From Gemmatimonadota bacterium (GTDB lineage: Bacteria > Gemmatimonadota > Gemmatimonadetes > Longimicrobiales > Gaopeijiaceae): a stretch of 35,663 nt of DNA. Positions 1 through 6,978 of the stretch are shown one piece after another. Position 1 is the first letter of the stretch. Each line of letters starts with the position of its first letter. A program made the position numbers and the translations under genes. Below the pieces are notes generated by a model. The model was not told where the DNA came from and did no database searches. It worked only from the letters and a program-made list of their open reading frames with translations. The stretch lies in NCBI GenBank assembly GCA_021295835.1, contig JAGWBP010000014.1:754-36416 (forward strand). The letters are read 5' to 3'.

Positions 1-27
1 CCCGGGTATCCAGCGTAACAGACAAGC

Positions 28-264
28 CCGTGGACAAACCTCCCACGGCATTCGAGCGGCGCTGCATCCCCGCTGGACCGCTTCGCTCGTCTACCCACAC
101 TGCTATTGATGATATACATTGTGTAATCGATGGTTTACAATTCCCATACCCGTGGCTTCGCTCTGCGTTGCTTCTTGGGCGAATGGCTCCGCCATGCGCC
201 CCGCGAAGCGCCTTGCCAGCCCGGCGCTTCGCCCCTCTCGGTGCTCGCGCGAGATTATCCACGG
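28..264. repeat. MITE-like intergenic repeat, copy R1
   Basis: A roughly 235-bp element, also present at 21087-21321 (R2). It starts with CCGTGGACAA (28-37) and ends with TTATCCACGG (255-264), which are inverted repeats of each other at 9 of 10 positions. The outermost nonamers, TTGTCCACG read on the minus strand and TTATCCACG on the plus strand, resemble DnaA boxes. Inside are a paired 18-bp dyad module (101-139), a hairpin at 177-201 (GGGCGAATGGC, loop TCC, GCCATGCGCCC) and a perfect 10-bp stem, GCGAAGCGCC (203-212) with GGCGCTTCGC (223-232). No coding potential is evident. A possible TAA stop of an upstream gene lies at 16-18, so the repeat may begin just after a gene, as the other copies do. 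The copies carry no transposase, so any mobilisation would have to be in trans (inference). Confidence 0.8.
101..139. promoter_or_regulatory. Paired 18-bp dyad module inside R1
   Basis: The right-hand box, TGTAATCGATGGTTTACA (122-139), fits TGTAAT-N6-TTTACA exactly. The left-hand position (101-118) is a degraded version, TGCTAT-N6-TATACA. Spacing between boxes is 3 bp, as at three other loci in the window. It could be an operator bound by two dimers or part of a folded repeat; no adjacent regulator gene identifies a binding protein. Confidence 0.55.
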
Positions 265-345
265 CATCACGCTATTCTCACACCACTGTCGGACCGTCTC
301 GCTTGCGAAAGCCTTCCAGTCGCGCTATGGTCCCAGTTTCGGGTG

Positions 346-373
346 CTCCTCACCCACTACGACGGGTGAAGAG
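346..373 (+). other. Hairpin upstream of the protease gene start
   Basis: CTCCTCACCC (346-355) pairs with GGGTGAAGAG (364-373) at 9 of 10 positions around an 8-base loop. It lies 18 bases upstream of the AAGGA ribosome binding site at 391-395. It may stabilise or regulate the protease transcript. The remainder of 265-402 shows no clear promoter. Confidence 0.35.
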
Positions 374-402
374 TCGACTACCCCTTCCGAAAGGATGGAA
401 AA

Positions 403-591
403 ATGGCTAGCCATCCAGATGGCCCACCCACCTTAGAAGTCGGCCGTAGGCCTCTGATGCCCTGCCTGCTCGTGGCATCGGCGGCGTTTGCTCAGGGCTG
501 CATCGAGCCCGACGTCACGTCCGGTCCCCGGGGCGCAATCGATGCGGAGTATGCCCGGGCCGCGGTGGGGGACGACTACGATCTGGGCTAG
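403..591 (+). pseudogene. N-terminal fragment of S1-like protease (signal region), ended by in-frame TAG
   Basis: A 62-codon reading frame starts at ATG 403, 7 bases after AAGGA (391-395). After a basic segment (GRRP) comes a hydrophobic stretch (LLVASAAFA) and then QGC, which looks like a lipoprotein signal ending near Cys33, though the cleavage box is imperfect. The frame ends at TAG 589-591. The downstream protease body at 601 is in exactly the same frame with only three codons (GAC GCC CAC) between, so both pieces read as one 598-residue secreted protein with an amber codon at position 63. A single CAG to TAG change would explain it, since Gln would fit the context. Possible explanations are a recent nonsense mutation, a sequencing error, or stop readthrough. 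Confidence 0.6.
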
Positions 592-600
592 GACGCCCAC

Positions 601-2199
601 ATGATGGAGCTGGCCCGACAGGTGCCGGGATTCGCCGGGTTCCACTACGAACCGGGAGGAAGCGAGGACCGGATGGTGGTGGCGATGCGGAGGAAGAACC
701 GCGACGGATTCCCCTCGGCGCGGTCTGCGGTGACGGGGCTGATGACTGCATCCCTTGGACATACGGCTGGATATCCGGCGTTCGTTCAGCGCGAGGTCAG
801 GTACTCCTTCTTGGAGCTGGCCCTCGAGCGGGCCCTGCTCCGGGGAAGGATATTCGCGCTGCCGGGGGTGGTGTCGCTGGCGGTCGACGAGGAGGCGAAC
901 CGGATCGCGATCGGGGTGACCGACGAGTCGGCCGAGCTCGAGGTCATGGAGGTGGCGGACGCTCTGGGGGTGCCGCACGGGATGCTCGCCTTCGAGGTAG
1001 GGGTGAGTTACGCGGAGCCGGCGGCCGAGTTGCGCGGATTCTCGCCAGACAGCAGCTTGCAAGCTGGGTACCACATTATGACTTACCATCCAGATGACCA
1101 CATCAAGTGCACTGCGGGTCCTTCGGCCGTGAAGGGACGCGGGCATCCGACCACGTGGTTTCCGCCAATTCAGTACTTTCTGATCAACTCCCATTGTTCT
1201 GGGATTGGGTTCAAGCGAGACACGATGACCGTGAGTCAGCCAAATCTACGGGACCCGGTTGGGAAGGAAGTAGCGGATCCAGAGGTGTTGCACGACAAGT
1301 GCGGCAAGATATTCAAGTACTATTGTCGCTATTCGGATGCGGCGGTGGTCAAGGTGGACACGCTTCTCACGGATCGCAATGTCGCTCTTGGCAAGATTGC
1401 TCGTACGAACGGAGTAAGAGAACGGCAGGTGACTTTGCCCAGTCGTATCGGGGTCGATCCCGAGAATCCGACGATCGAGATCGTAAGTGTCTGGGGTAGT
1501 GCCGTCAAGCACGAAATGCTGGACAAGGTTGGTTTTCGGACTGGATGGACTCGCGGAGAGGTTCTGGAGACGTGTGATGATGAAAAATTTAGGTATGGGG
1601 GTGTCCATCCAGATATACAGGATCACGATAGTGATTCGGCGACGGTGAACATCCTGTGCAGCGTCAAACTGGACTACATAAACCGAACTGGGGACAGTGG
1701 CGCACCGGTCTTCAGGTACTATTCGTCCACTGGCCGTGCACAGCTCCGAGGTATTCACTTTGGGCACTATGGGGCGATACGTGCATGGATGTCGCCCTTT
1801 GTTCAGCTTGACAAGGATCTTGGCAGCGACCGCGGCATGGGTTCCGACTGGCACGCCCTCTGGTTCTACGACCCCGGTAATCCGCGGTCGACGTGGATCA
1901 GCGGACCGAGGAGGGTGCACCCGGACGCGAAGCCGTGCACCTGGCGGGCCGATGCCGACGGGGGAATGACGCCCTTCAACTACACTTGGTCCGGGCTCTT
2001 CTTGGGCAGGTCGAAGACGACCACGGGCAAGGTCGAGGAGTCGGGATACCTCGCCGTCACCTTCAAGGACGCAATTGGTAGAGAATTTGTGGACTCCCTT
2101 GAGGTCTCGATCGACGGGTCTGGGAGCCTATGCGGCGGACGTCCCCCGCCCCCGCCCCCGGTAGACACTGGCATTGACACAGTTCTTACCCCGCAGTGA
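601..2199 (+). CDS. Secreted S1-like (chymotrypsin-fold) serine protease body with C-terminal Ig-like domain
   Basis: A probable extracellular peptidase of 532 residues as read from ATG 601. Residues 1-120 resemble a propeptide-like region (ARQVPGFAGF, FALPGVVSLAVDEEANR). The catalytic triad can be assigned: His198 in NSHC, Asp246 in RYSDAA and Ser366 in GDSGAPVF, the classic S1 signature. Spacings of 48 and 120 residues are plausible for the fold. Residues 435-510 form a Cys-bounded Ig/PKD-like domain (CTWRADADGG, PFNYTWSG), followed by a run of six prolines and a short tail. As annotated from 601 the protein lacks a signal peptide, because that lies upstream of an in-frame TAG (403-591). 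The stop overlaps the GTG of the next TonB receptor gene by 4 bases, so the two are probably co-translated. This context suggests a link between proteolysis and uptake. The substrate is unknown. Confidence 0.75.
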   Translation: MMELARQVPGFAGFHYEPGGSEDRMVVAMRRKNRDGFPSARSAVTGLMTASLGHTAGYPAFVQREVRYSFLELALERALLRGRIFALPGVVSLAVDEEANRIAIGVTDESAELEVMEVADALGVPHGMLAFEVGVSYAEPAAELRGFSPDSSLQAGYHIMTYHPDDHIKCTAGPSAVKGRGHPTTWFPPIQYFLINSHCSGIGFKRDTMTVSQPNLRDPVGKEVADPEVLHDKCGKIFKYYCRYSDAAVVKVDTLLTDRNVALGKIARTNGVRERQVTLPSRIGVDPENPTIEIVSVWGSAVKHEMLDKVGFRTGWTRGEVLETCDDEKFRYGGVHPDIQDHDSDSATVNILCSVKLDYINRTGDSGAPVFRYYSSTGRAQLRGIHFGHYGAIRAWMSPFVQLDKDLGSDRGMGSDWHALWFYDPGNPRSTWISGPRRVHPDAKPCTWRADADGGMTPFNYTWSGLFLGRSKTTTGKVEESGYLAVTFKDAIGREFVDSLEVSIDGSGSLCGGRPPPPPPVDTGIDTVLTPQ

Positions 2200-4427
2200 C
2201 GGCCACCGCCGCGGCCGCACTCCTCCTGCATCAGACCGTGGTTGCCGGCGTTGTGCGCGACAGCGTCGGTATCGCCCCGCTGGAGGGCGCCCAGGTCACC
2301 ATTGAGTGGGCGGACGACGCTCGGTCGGCGACCGGGGTCACCGACAGCTACGGCGCGTTTGTGATTTCGGTGCCGAATGGAGGGGATGGCGGCATGCATC
2401 TGAGGGTGGAGCTCCCAGGGTACGCGCCCTGGGAGCGCGCCTTCGACCCGCTGCCGGAGGACGCAGTCAACGTGGTGCTAGCCGCGCTGCCAGCCGTCCT
2501 TGAAGGACTGGAGGTAGCGGGGGCGGGCATTCGGTTCAGGGGGCCGCTGTCGAGTCTGCCTGACCGCTACGTGGTGGACGCGGAAATGGTGCGCACGGTG
2601 CCGACGGTGGTTGTGGCCGATGTCATGCGCGTGACCGAGCTCTCGCCCGCAGCCTCGTCGACGTCGGACATGGCGTCGGTGCCGTACATTCGGGGCGTGG
2701 CCGCATACGGAACACCCCTTACCCTGGACGGCATCCGCCTTTTCAACCCGCTGAACCTGACTGGCTTCTTCTCTTCGCTGCCCCCGAGCGCGATTGCCAG
2801 GGTCGAGGTTGTGCCGGGGTCGGCCGGGGAAGGGATCGGCACAGGCTCGCTTTCGGGAGCGATGCGGGTCTCGACGAGGGACGGCTCGCGCGACCGGCGA
2901 CGGGTGGTTGCGTCGATCGGAGCTGCTTCGGCTGGGGTGGTGGTCGAGGGTCCCATGGGGGAAGGCAAGTCCTATTTGGTTGTGGGTAGGCGTTCCTACA
3001 TCGACGCTTTCGCCCGTGGGATGGAGATGCTGGGGCTGCGCGACCGGGGGATTCCCTACTTCTTTCAGGATTTGCTCGCCAAGATCGCCACTGATCGGGG
3101 CGACATGGAGCGCCTCTCGGTCACTGGCTACCTGAGCACCGAGTCATTCAACGACCTAGAAGAGTTCGGATGCCCGGGTCTAATGCACGGGGTCTCCGGC
3201 AACGGGTCGCACTTCGAGGAGGGGGAGTGGGAGGGTATGCTGCGCGACACGGACCTGGGCGGCGGGGCTGTGTCGGTGCGGTACCGCCGCCGGATTGGAT
3301 CAGGCGGAATGGTCGACGCGACAGTTGGGCACAGCTGGTTCCGGAACTGGGCCTACGAGCTCGACCACTGCTCGGAGGCGTGGCCGCCCACCGACACAGT
3401 GGCCATCGACGACGGAGGCATGCGCCAGACGAGCGCCGAGGTAAGGGCTACATGGCGGAGCCGCCGCGCAACGATGGTCGCGGCGGTGCAGGCTTCCGGC
3501 TTCGCGGTGGATCAGGAGTCGTTCGGATTGACTACGCTGAACTTCTACCCGCTTATGGACATCGAGGGGAGTCTTGGTCGGTTCGCTGCCTACGGCACCG
3601 TCGCTGCGCCGCTGGGAGCGGGCATCGTTCTGGGCGGTGGCCTCAGGGCCGACCACTTCGGGGGAACGGAGAGCACTGCCGGTGGCTTTGCAGAGCTCCA
3701 GTACGAGCTGGGAAGTTGGTCGGCGAGGGCGGCGGCGTCCAGGTCGCGCCAGGCGCTCGGATCGCTCCGGGCCGAAGAGAGGCCCGACGCCCTCGAGTGG
3801 TCCTTTGACCTGCTCTTCCCAGTTGGGAATTCGCCGGTCTCGAGCAACACCGAGTTTACAGCCGGAGTGGGCGGTACTCTCGGGGGGCTTCGGCTGCGCG
3901 TGGACGGGTACCTGCGCGATCTCGACCACCTTCGGCTGATCGAGCCTCATGAGCAGGACTACCAGTCTCCGATTCAGACTCCTGACGAGTGGCACCGTGG
4001 CAGCGCCGATATGGGCGGCGTGGAGGTGTCCTGGAGCCTGGTGCACACACGGGGGCTGTCTCTGCTGGGGGGCTACCGGTGGGCACGCGTCGTGTACGAG
4101 ACGGAGCGGCGGGGTAGGTACACACCACGCTTTCACCGGGACCACGAGCTCGAGCTGGCGCCGTCGCTCAGCTACGGTGCGCACACCTGGTCGGCCCGGG
4201 TTTCGCTCCGCTCCCCGATCGCGAGGGGCTTGCCGATATACCGCCGGGTGGACGTCGGGTGGGGCCGAGATGTCGGATCGTGGGCGATTCGCGCATCGGT
4301 GGCCAATCTCTTCTTCAGTCGGAATGCGCTCGGCATCTGGCCTCCACGCGATCCCGGCGGAGCCGAACTGCGACAGGACGGCATCACCGTGCCGCTTCCC
4401 TTCCTGGAGGCGGAATTTCGGTGGTAG
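2196..4427 (+). CDS. TonB-dependent receptor with N-terminal carboxypeptidase-regulatory-like domain (paralog 1)
   Basis: An outer-membrane active-transport receptor of 743 residues. A short hydrophobic N-terminus (TAAAALLLHQTVVA) may act as the signal peptide, though it lacks a basic n-region. Residues about 17-95 form a carboxypeptidase-regulatory-like beta-sandwich (VAGVVRDSV, GYAPWERAF). Residues about 105-230 form the plug (VMRVTELSPAASS, VPYIRGV, LDGIRLFNP, ARVEVVPGSAGEGIG). The rest is a beta-barrel ending in the typical aromatic C-terminus EFRW. Cys326 and Cys392 lie in predicted external loops and are conserved in paralog 2 (Cys325, Cys391), suggesting a disulfide. The GTG start at 2196 overlaps the protease TGA (GTGA), favouring translational coupling. 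No TonB box was recognised. The cargo is unknown; the protease neighbour makes peptides or a protein-bound ligand plausible. Confidence 0.9.
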   Translation: MTATAAAALLLHQTVVAGVVRDSVGIAPLEGAQVTIEWADDARSATGVTDSYGAFVISVPNGGDGGMHLRVELPGYAPWERAFDPLPEDAVNVVLAALPAVLEGLEVAGAGIRFRGPLSSLPDRYVVDAEMVRTVPTVVVADVMRVTELSPAASSTSDMASVPYIRGVAAYGTPLTLDGIRLFNPLNLTGFFSSLPPSAIARVEVVPGSAGEGIGTGSLSGAMRVSTRDGSRDRRRVVASIGAASAGVVVEGPMGEGKSYLVVGRRSYIDAFARGMEMLGLRDRGIPYFFQDLLAKIATDRGDMERLSVTGYLSTESFNDLEEFGCPGLMHGVSGNGSHFEEGEWEGMLRDTDLGGGAVSVRYRRRIGSGGMVDATVGHSWFRNWAYELDHCSEAWPPTDTVAIDDGGMRQTSAEVRATWRSRRATMVAAVQASGFAVDQESFGLTTLNFYPLMDIEGSLGRFAAYGTVAAPLGAGIVLGGGLRADHFGGTESTAGGFAELQYELGSWSARAAASRSRQALGSLRAEERPDALEWSFDLLFPVGNSPVSSNTEFTAGVGGTLGGLRLRVDGYLRDLDHLRLIEPHEQDYQSPIQTPDEWHRGSADMGGVEVSWSLVHTRGLSLLGGYRWARVVYETERRGRYTPRFHRDHELELAPSLSYGAHTWSARVSLRSPIARGLPIYRRVDVGWGRDVGSWAIRASVANLFFSRNALGIWPPRDPGGAELRQDGITVPLPFLEAEFRW
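2411..2436 (+). other. Perfect hairpin embedded in TonB receptor coding sequence (paralog 1)
   Basis: GCTCCCAGGG (2411-2420) pairs perfectly with CCCTGGGAGC (2427-2436) around the loop TACGCG. It encodes LPGYAPWE in the N-terminal domain. The identical hairpin occurs in paralog 2 at 4813-4838. It sits about 215 bases into the gene, where a strong mRNA fold could slow ribosomes. Confidence 0.6.
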
Positions 4428-4451
4428 CAGGCCCCTTTCTCGCCTGAATAC

Positions 4452-4483
4452 GGGTGAGCCATACGAGCCGTGCTGGCTCGCCC
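4452..4483 (+). terminator. Weak hairpin(s) between the two TonB receptor genes
   Basis: CGAGCC (4464-4469) pairs with GGCTCG (4475-4480) around GTGCT. A longer alternative pairs GGGTGAGCC (4452-4460) with GGCTCGCCC (4475-4483). There is no U-tract, so factor-independent termination is uncertain. The position 25 bases after the paralog 1 stop and upstream of the next promoter suits a terminator or processing site. Confidence 0.35.
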
Positions 4484-4520
4484 ATATTAGGTGACACACC
4501 CCACACCTGGCGCCAGTCCG

Positions 4521-4532
4521 TACATTGTTACG
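4521..4532 (+). promoter_or_regulatory. Predicted leaderless -10 element before the leader ORF and TonB paralog 2
   Basis: TACATT (4521-4526) ends exactly 6 bases before the ATG at 4533. The 19-base string TACATTGTTACGATGGCGA is identical to the one in front of relA (6967-6985). With normal spacing, transcription would begin at or next to the ATG, giving a leaderless message. There is no Shine-Dalgarno sequence. No convincing -35 box is visible. Confidence 0.5.
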
Positions 4533-4595
4533 ATGGCGAGCGGCAATAGGGTGGATTTGCAAGCCGGGGGCGGCGACAGCGGCGGGCCAGGGTAA
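4533..4595 (+). CDS. 20-residue leader ORF overlapping the TonB receptor start
   Basis: ATG 4533 opens a 20-codon frame, MASGNRVDLQAGGGDSGGPG, that ends at TAA 4593-4595. The final A is the first base of the paralog 2 ATG, giving a TAATG stop-start. It lies directly behind the predicted leaderless promoter. The arrangement suggests that ribosomes loading on the leader re-initiate at the receptor gene. The peptide contains GDSGGP, the S1 protease active-site string. This is either coincidence in GC-rich sequence or a remnant of a protease gene like the one before paralog 1. Translation is unproven. Confidence 0.4.
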   Translation: MASGNRVDLQAGGGDSGGPG

Positions 4596-6883
4596 TGCTG
4601 TCCACAACCACCGCGGCCGCACTCCTCCTGCAGCAGACCGTGGTTGCCGGCGTCGTGCGCGATAGCGTCAGCCTTATTCCGTTGGAGGACGCCCAGGTCA
4701 CCATGGAGTGGGCGGACGACACTCAGTCGGCGACCGGGGTCACCGACGGGTACGGCGCGTTCGTGATTCCGGCGGTGAACGAGGGTCCGGGCGACATTCA
4801 CCTGAGGGTGGAGCTCCCAGGGTACGCGCCCTGGGAGCGCGCCTTCGACCCGCTGCCGGAGGGCTCGATCCTCGTTCTTCTCGCCGCTCGTCCCGTTGAG
4901 CTCCAGGGGTTCGATGTGTCGGGTGGCGGAGTCCGGCCGCGAAATCCGCTCTCCGCGATGCGCGAGGGATACGTTGTCGACAGGAATTTGGCAGAAGCCG
5001 TGCCAGCGCTCATCGAGGCCGACGTGATGCGGGTGGCCGAGCTCTCCCCCGCTGCGTCCTCTCCGTCGGATTTTGCCCCGGTGCCGTACATCCGGGGGGT
5101 TCCCTCGTACGGAACGCCGGTGCTGCTCGACGGGGTTCGCCTCTTCAATCCGATCAACTTCCTCGGGCTGTTCTCGTCGCTGGCGCCCGAAGCGATCGAG
5201 AGGCTCGAGGTTGTGCCGGGGTCGGCAGGCGAGGGGATCGGCGCGGGGTCGCTCGCGGGCACGATGAGAGTCTCGAGCCGGGACGGCTCCCGTGACCGTG
5301 TGCGCACAGTCGCGGCGATCGGGGTGGCCTCGGCGGGCGCGACGGTCGAGGGACCGCTCGGAGACGACAAGTCCTTTCTGGTTACAGGCAGGCGTGCGTA
5401 CGTAGATCTGTTCACGCGCGGCCTCGAGCAGCTCGGGTGGGTCAGCGAAGACACGCCCTACTACTTCCAGGACCTGCACGCCCGGCTGACCACCGACCTG
5501 GGGGGGCTCGAGCGTTTCTCGGTCAATGCCTACCTGAGCACGGAGGCTCGCGGCTTGGAGACCGACTGTCCAGATCGAGCCCAGGAGGGATCGGCAGGCG
5601 GGACAGAGCCCGAAGTAGAGGAGTGGCGGCAGGACGAACGGGATTGGAAGTGGTCCAACGGCGCGGTGTCGGCGCAGTACCGGCGTCGTCTGTGGGCGGG
5701 CGGTGTAGTTGACGCTACGCTTGGGCACAGCTGGTTCCAGGACGCGTCCCTGGACCTCGGCTCCTGCCACTATCTCGATAGAAACCCCCGACCACCCTAC
5801 CCCGACACCGTGGAGCTGGTCGACGGGCGCATGCGAGAGACGCGCGCCGAGGTACGGGCTATCTGGGGCGGCCCACGCGCCACGACGGTCGTGGCCGTGC
5901 AGGCATCCGGCTTTGCGGTCGACTACGAGACGTACGGTGCCAGCCGGTACGGAACAATAGAGGTGGACGACACGCTCGGGCGGCTCGCGGCGTACCTTTC
6001 AGTCGATGCGCCAGTGGGAGCTCGTCTGGTTGCCCGAGGCGGCGTGAGGGCCGACAACTTCGTGGGGCTGGAGAGTACCACGTCAGGGTACGCGGAGCTC
6101 TCGTACGGCCTGGGTGACTGGTCGGCGCGCGTGGCGGCCTCGAGATCCCGACAGGCGCTCGGGTCTCTCAGGAACGAGGAGACGCGCGACGCCGTCACCG
6201 TTGCGTTCGACATCCTCTTTCCGGTGCCGGAGTCGCCGGTGCCGAGCAGTACCGAGCTCGTGGCGGGCCTGGGTGGCTCGTTGCGAGGAGTGCATGTGCG
6301 CATTGACGGCTACCTGCGCGAGCTCGATCATCTCCGACTCGCGGCGGATCCGTATCTCTTCTCAGCCTTCGCGGATACTGCGGAGTGGGAGGCGGCGAGC
6401 GGCAGCATGCGCGGCCTGGAGGTGGCGTGGAGCCTAGTGCGGAGTCAGGGACTCTCGGTCCTTGGAGGCTACCGGTGGGCGTGGGTCGAGTACGACGTGC
6501 AGCGGCGAGGGGGGTACACACCACGGCCGCTGCCGCTGCCCGAGAGGTACACCCCACGCTTCCACCGGGACCACGAGCTGGAGCTGGCTCCTTCCTTCCG
6601 GCGTGGCTCCCATACCTGGTCGGTCCGGGTTTCACTCCGATCTGGCATACGCTACCCGGAGGGCCATCCCCTTGTGGAGCCCGGAAGCCGCCTGCCGATG
6701 TACCACCGGGTGGACGTGGGGTGGGGCCGCGATGTCGGATCGTGGGCGATTCGCGCATCGGTGGCCAACCTGCTCCTCAACGTGAATACGCTAGGGTACT
6801 GGTACTACGGGAGCCCAGACCGAACGGCCCGCGAGGATGGCTTCGCCGTGCTTCCCTTCCTGAAGGCGGAATTTCGGTGGTAG
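4595..6883 (+). CDS. TonB-dependent receptor with N-terminal carboxypeptidase-regulatory-like domain (paralog 2)
   Basis: A tandem paralog of the 2196-4427 gene, 762 residues. A hydrophobic N-terminus (TTTAAALLLQQTVVA) is followed by the carboxypeptidase-regulatory-like domain (about 17-95), the plug (about 105-230; VPYIRGVPSYGTP, LDGVRLFNP, VVPGSAGEGIG) and a beta-barrel ending EFRW. Loop cysteines 325 and 391 match those of paralog 1. The barrel differs mainly in external loops, including an extra proline-rich stretch (TPRPLPLPERYTPR) near residue 650, so the cargo may differ. DNA identity to paralog 1 is patchy: nearly perfect over 2398-2460 versus 4801-4862 and near the 3' end, low between, as expected from duplication with gene conversion. 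The ATG start is coupled by TAATG to a 20-codon leader. An outer-membrane uptake role is secure by family; the ligand is unknown. Confidence 0.9.
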   Translation: MLSTTTAAALLLQQTVVAGVVRDSVSLIPLEDAQVTMEWADDTQSATGVTDGYGAFVIPAVNEGPGDIHLRVELPGYAPWERAFDPLPEGSILVLLAARPVELQGFDVSGGGVRPRNPLSAMREGYVVDRNLAEAVPALIEADVMRVAELSPAASSPSDFAPVPYIRGVPSYGTPVLLDGVRLFNPINFLGLFSSLAPEAIERLEVVPGSAGEGIGAGSLAGTMRVSSRDGSRDRVRTVAAIGVASAGATVEGPLGDDKSFLVTGRRAYVDLFTRGLEQLGWVSEDTPYYFQDLHARLTTDLGGLERFSVNAYLSTEARGLETDCPDRAQEGSAGGTEPEVEEWRQDERDWKWSNGAVSAQYRRRLWAGGVVDATLGHSWFQDASLDLGSCHYLDRNPRPPYPDTVELVDGRMRETRAEVRAIWGGPRATTVVAVQASGFAVDYETYGASRYGTIEVDDTLGRLAAYLSVDAPVGARLVARGGVRADNFVGLESTTSGYAELSYGLGDWSARVAASRSRQALGSLRNEETRDAVTVAFDILFPVPESPVPSSTELVAGLGGSLRGVHVRIDGYLRELDHLRLAADPYLFSAFADTAEWEAASGSMRGLEVAWSLVRSQGLSVLGGYRWAWVEYDVQRRGGYTPRPLPLPERYTPRFHRDHELELAPSFRRGSHTWSVRVSLRSGIRYPEGHPLVEPGSRLPMYHRVDVGWGRDVGSWAIRASVANLLLNVNTLGYWYYGSPDRTAREDGFAVLPFLKAEFRW
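4813..4838 (+). other. Perfect hairpin embedded in TonB receptor coding sequence (paralog 2)
   Basis: Same 10-bp stem and loop as at 2411-2436: GCTCCCAGGG (4813-4822), loop TACGCG, CCCTGGGAGC (4829-4838). Perfect retention at the DNA level in a pair of otherwise diverged genes suggests conversion or selection on the fold. Confidence 0.6.
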
Positions 6884-6895
6884 GCGTCGTGCCTA

Positions 6896-6934
6896 TGTAA
6901 ATTGCGGATTTCATAATGACAACCGGAGGTTACA
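6896..6934. promoter_or_regulatory. Paired 18-bp dyad module upstream of relA
   Basis: Two boxes, TGTAAATTGCGGATTTCA (6896-6913) and TGACAACCGGAGGTTACA (6917-6934), are separated by TAA. They fit TGTAAW-N6-WTTACA at 11 of 12 and 9 of 12 fixed positions. The arms are inverted repeats of each other at 13 of 18 positions. The module lies 13 bases after the TonB paralog 2 stop and 32 bases before the relA -10 box. It could be an operator for relA or a terminator hairpin for the receptor gene. Confidence 0.5.
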
Positions 6935-6966
6935 ACTGACTGGAATCGTCGTGTGGCTCGTCGTCA

Positions 6967-6978
6967 TACATTGTTACG
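6967..6978 (+). promoter_or_regulatory. Predicted leaderless -10 element of relA/spoT
   Basis: TACATT (6967-6972) ends 6 bases before ATG 6979, the same geometry and sequence as at 4521. No Shine-Dalgarno sequence precedes the ATG. Identity of 19 bases across the box and start codon at two unrelated genes supports a functional unit. Confidence 0.5.

Noticed and set aside
101..139. BirA, NrdR or ArgR operator
   Set aside because: Spacing or sequence does not fit: BirA and NrdR sites have different arm separation, and ArgR has the 3-bp gap but a TGAAT-type box. No biotin, ribonucleotide-reductase or arginine gene is adjacent.
30..410. Several overlapping ORFs (79-126 codons) in the first 430 bases
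   Set aside because: They lie within repeat R1 and its flank, change frame with the repeat, and show no domain or ribosome binding site.
3300..4622. 440-codon minus-strand ORF opposite TonB paralog 1
   Set aside because: Typical GC-rich antisense shadow with no recognisable domain; a similar shadow lies opposite paralog 2 (4487-5770).
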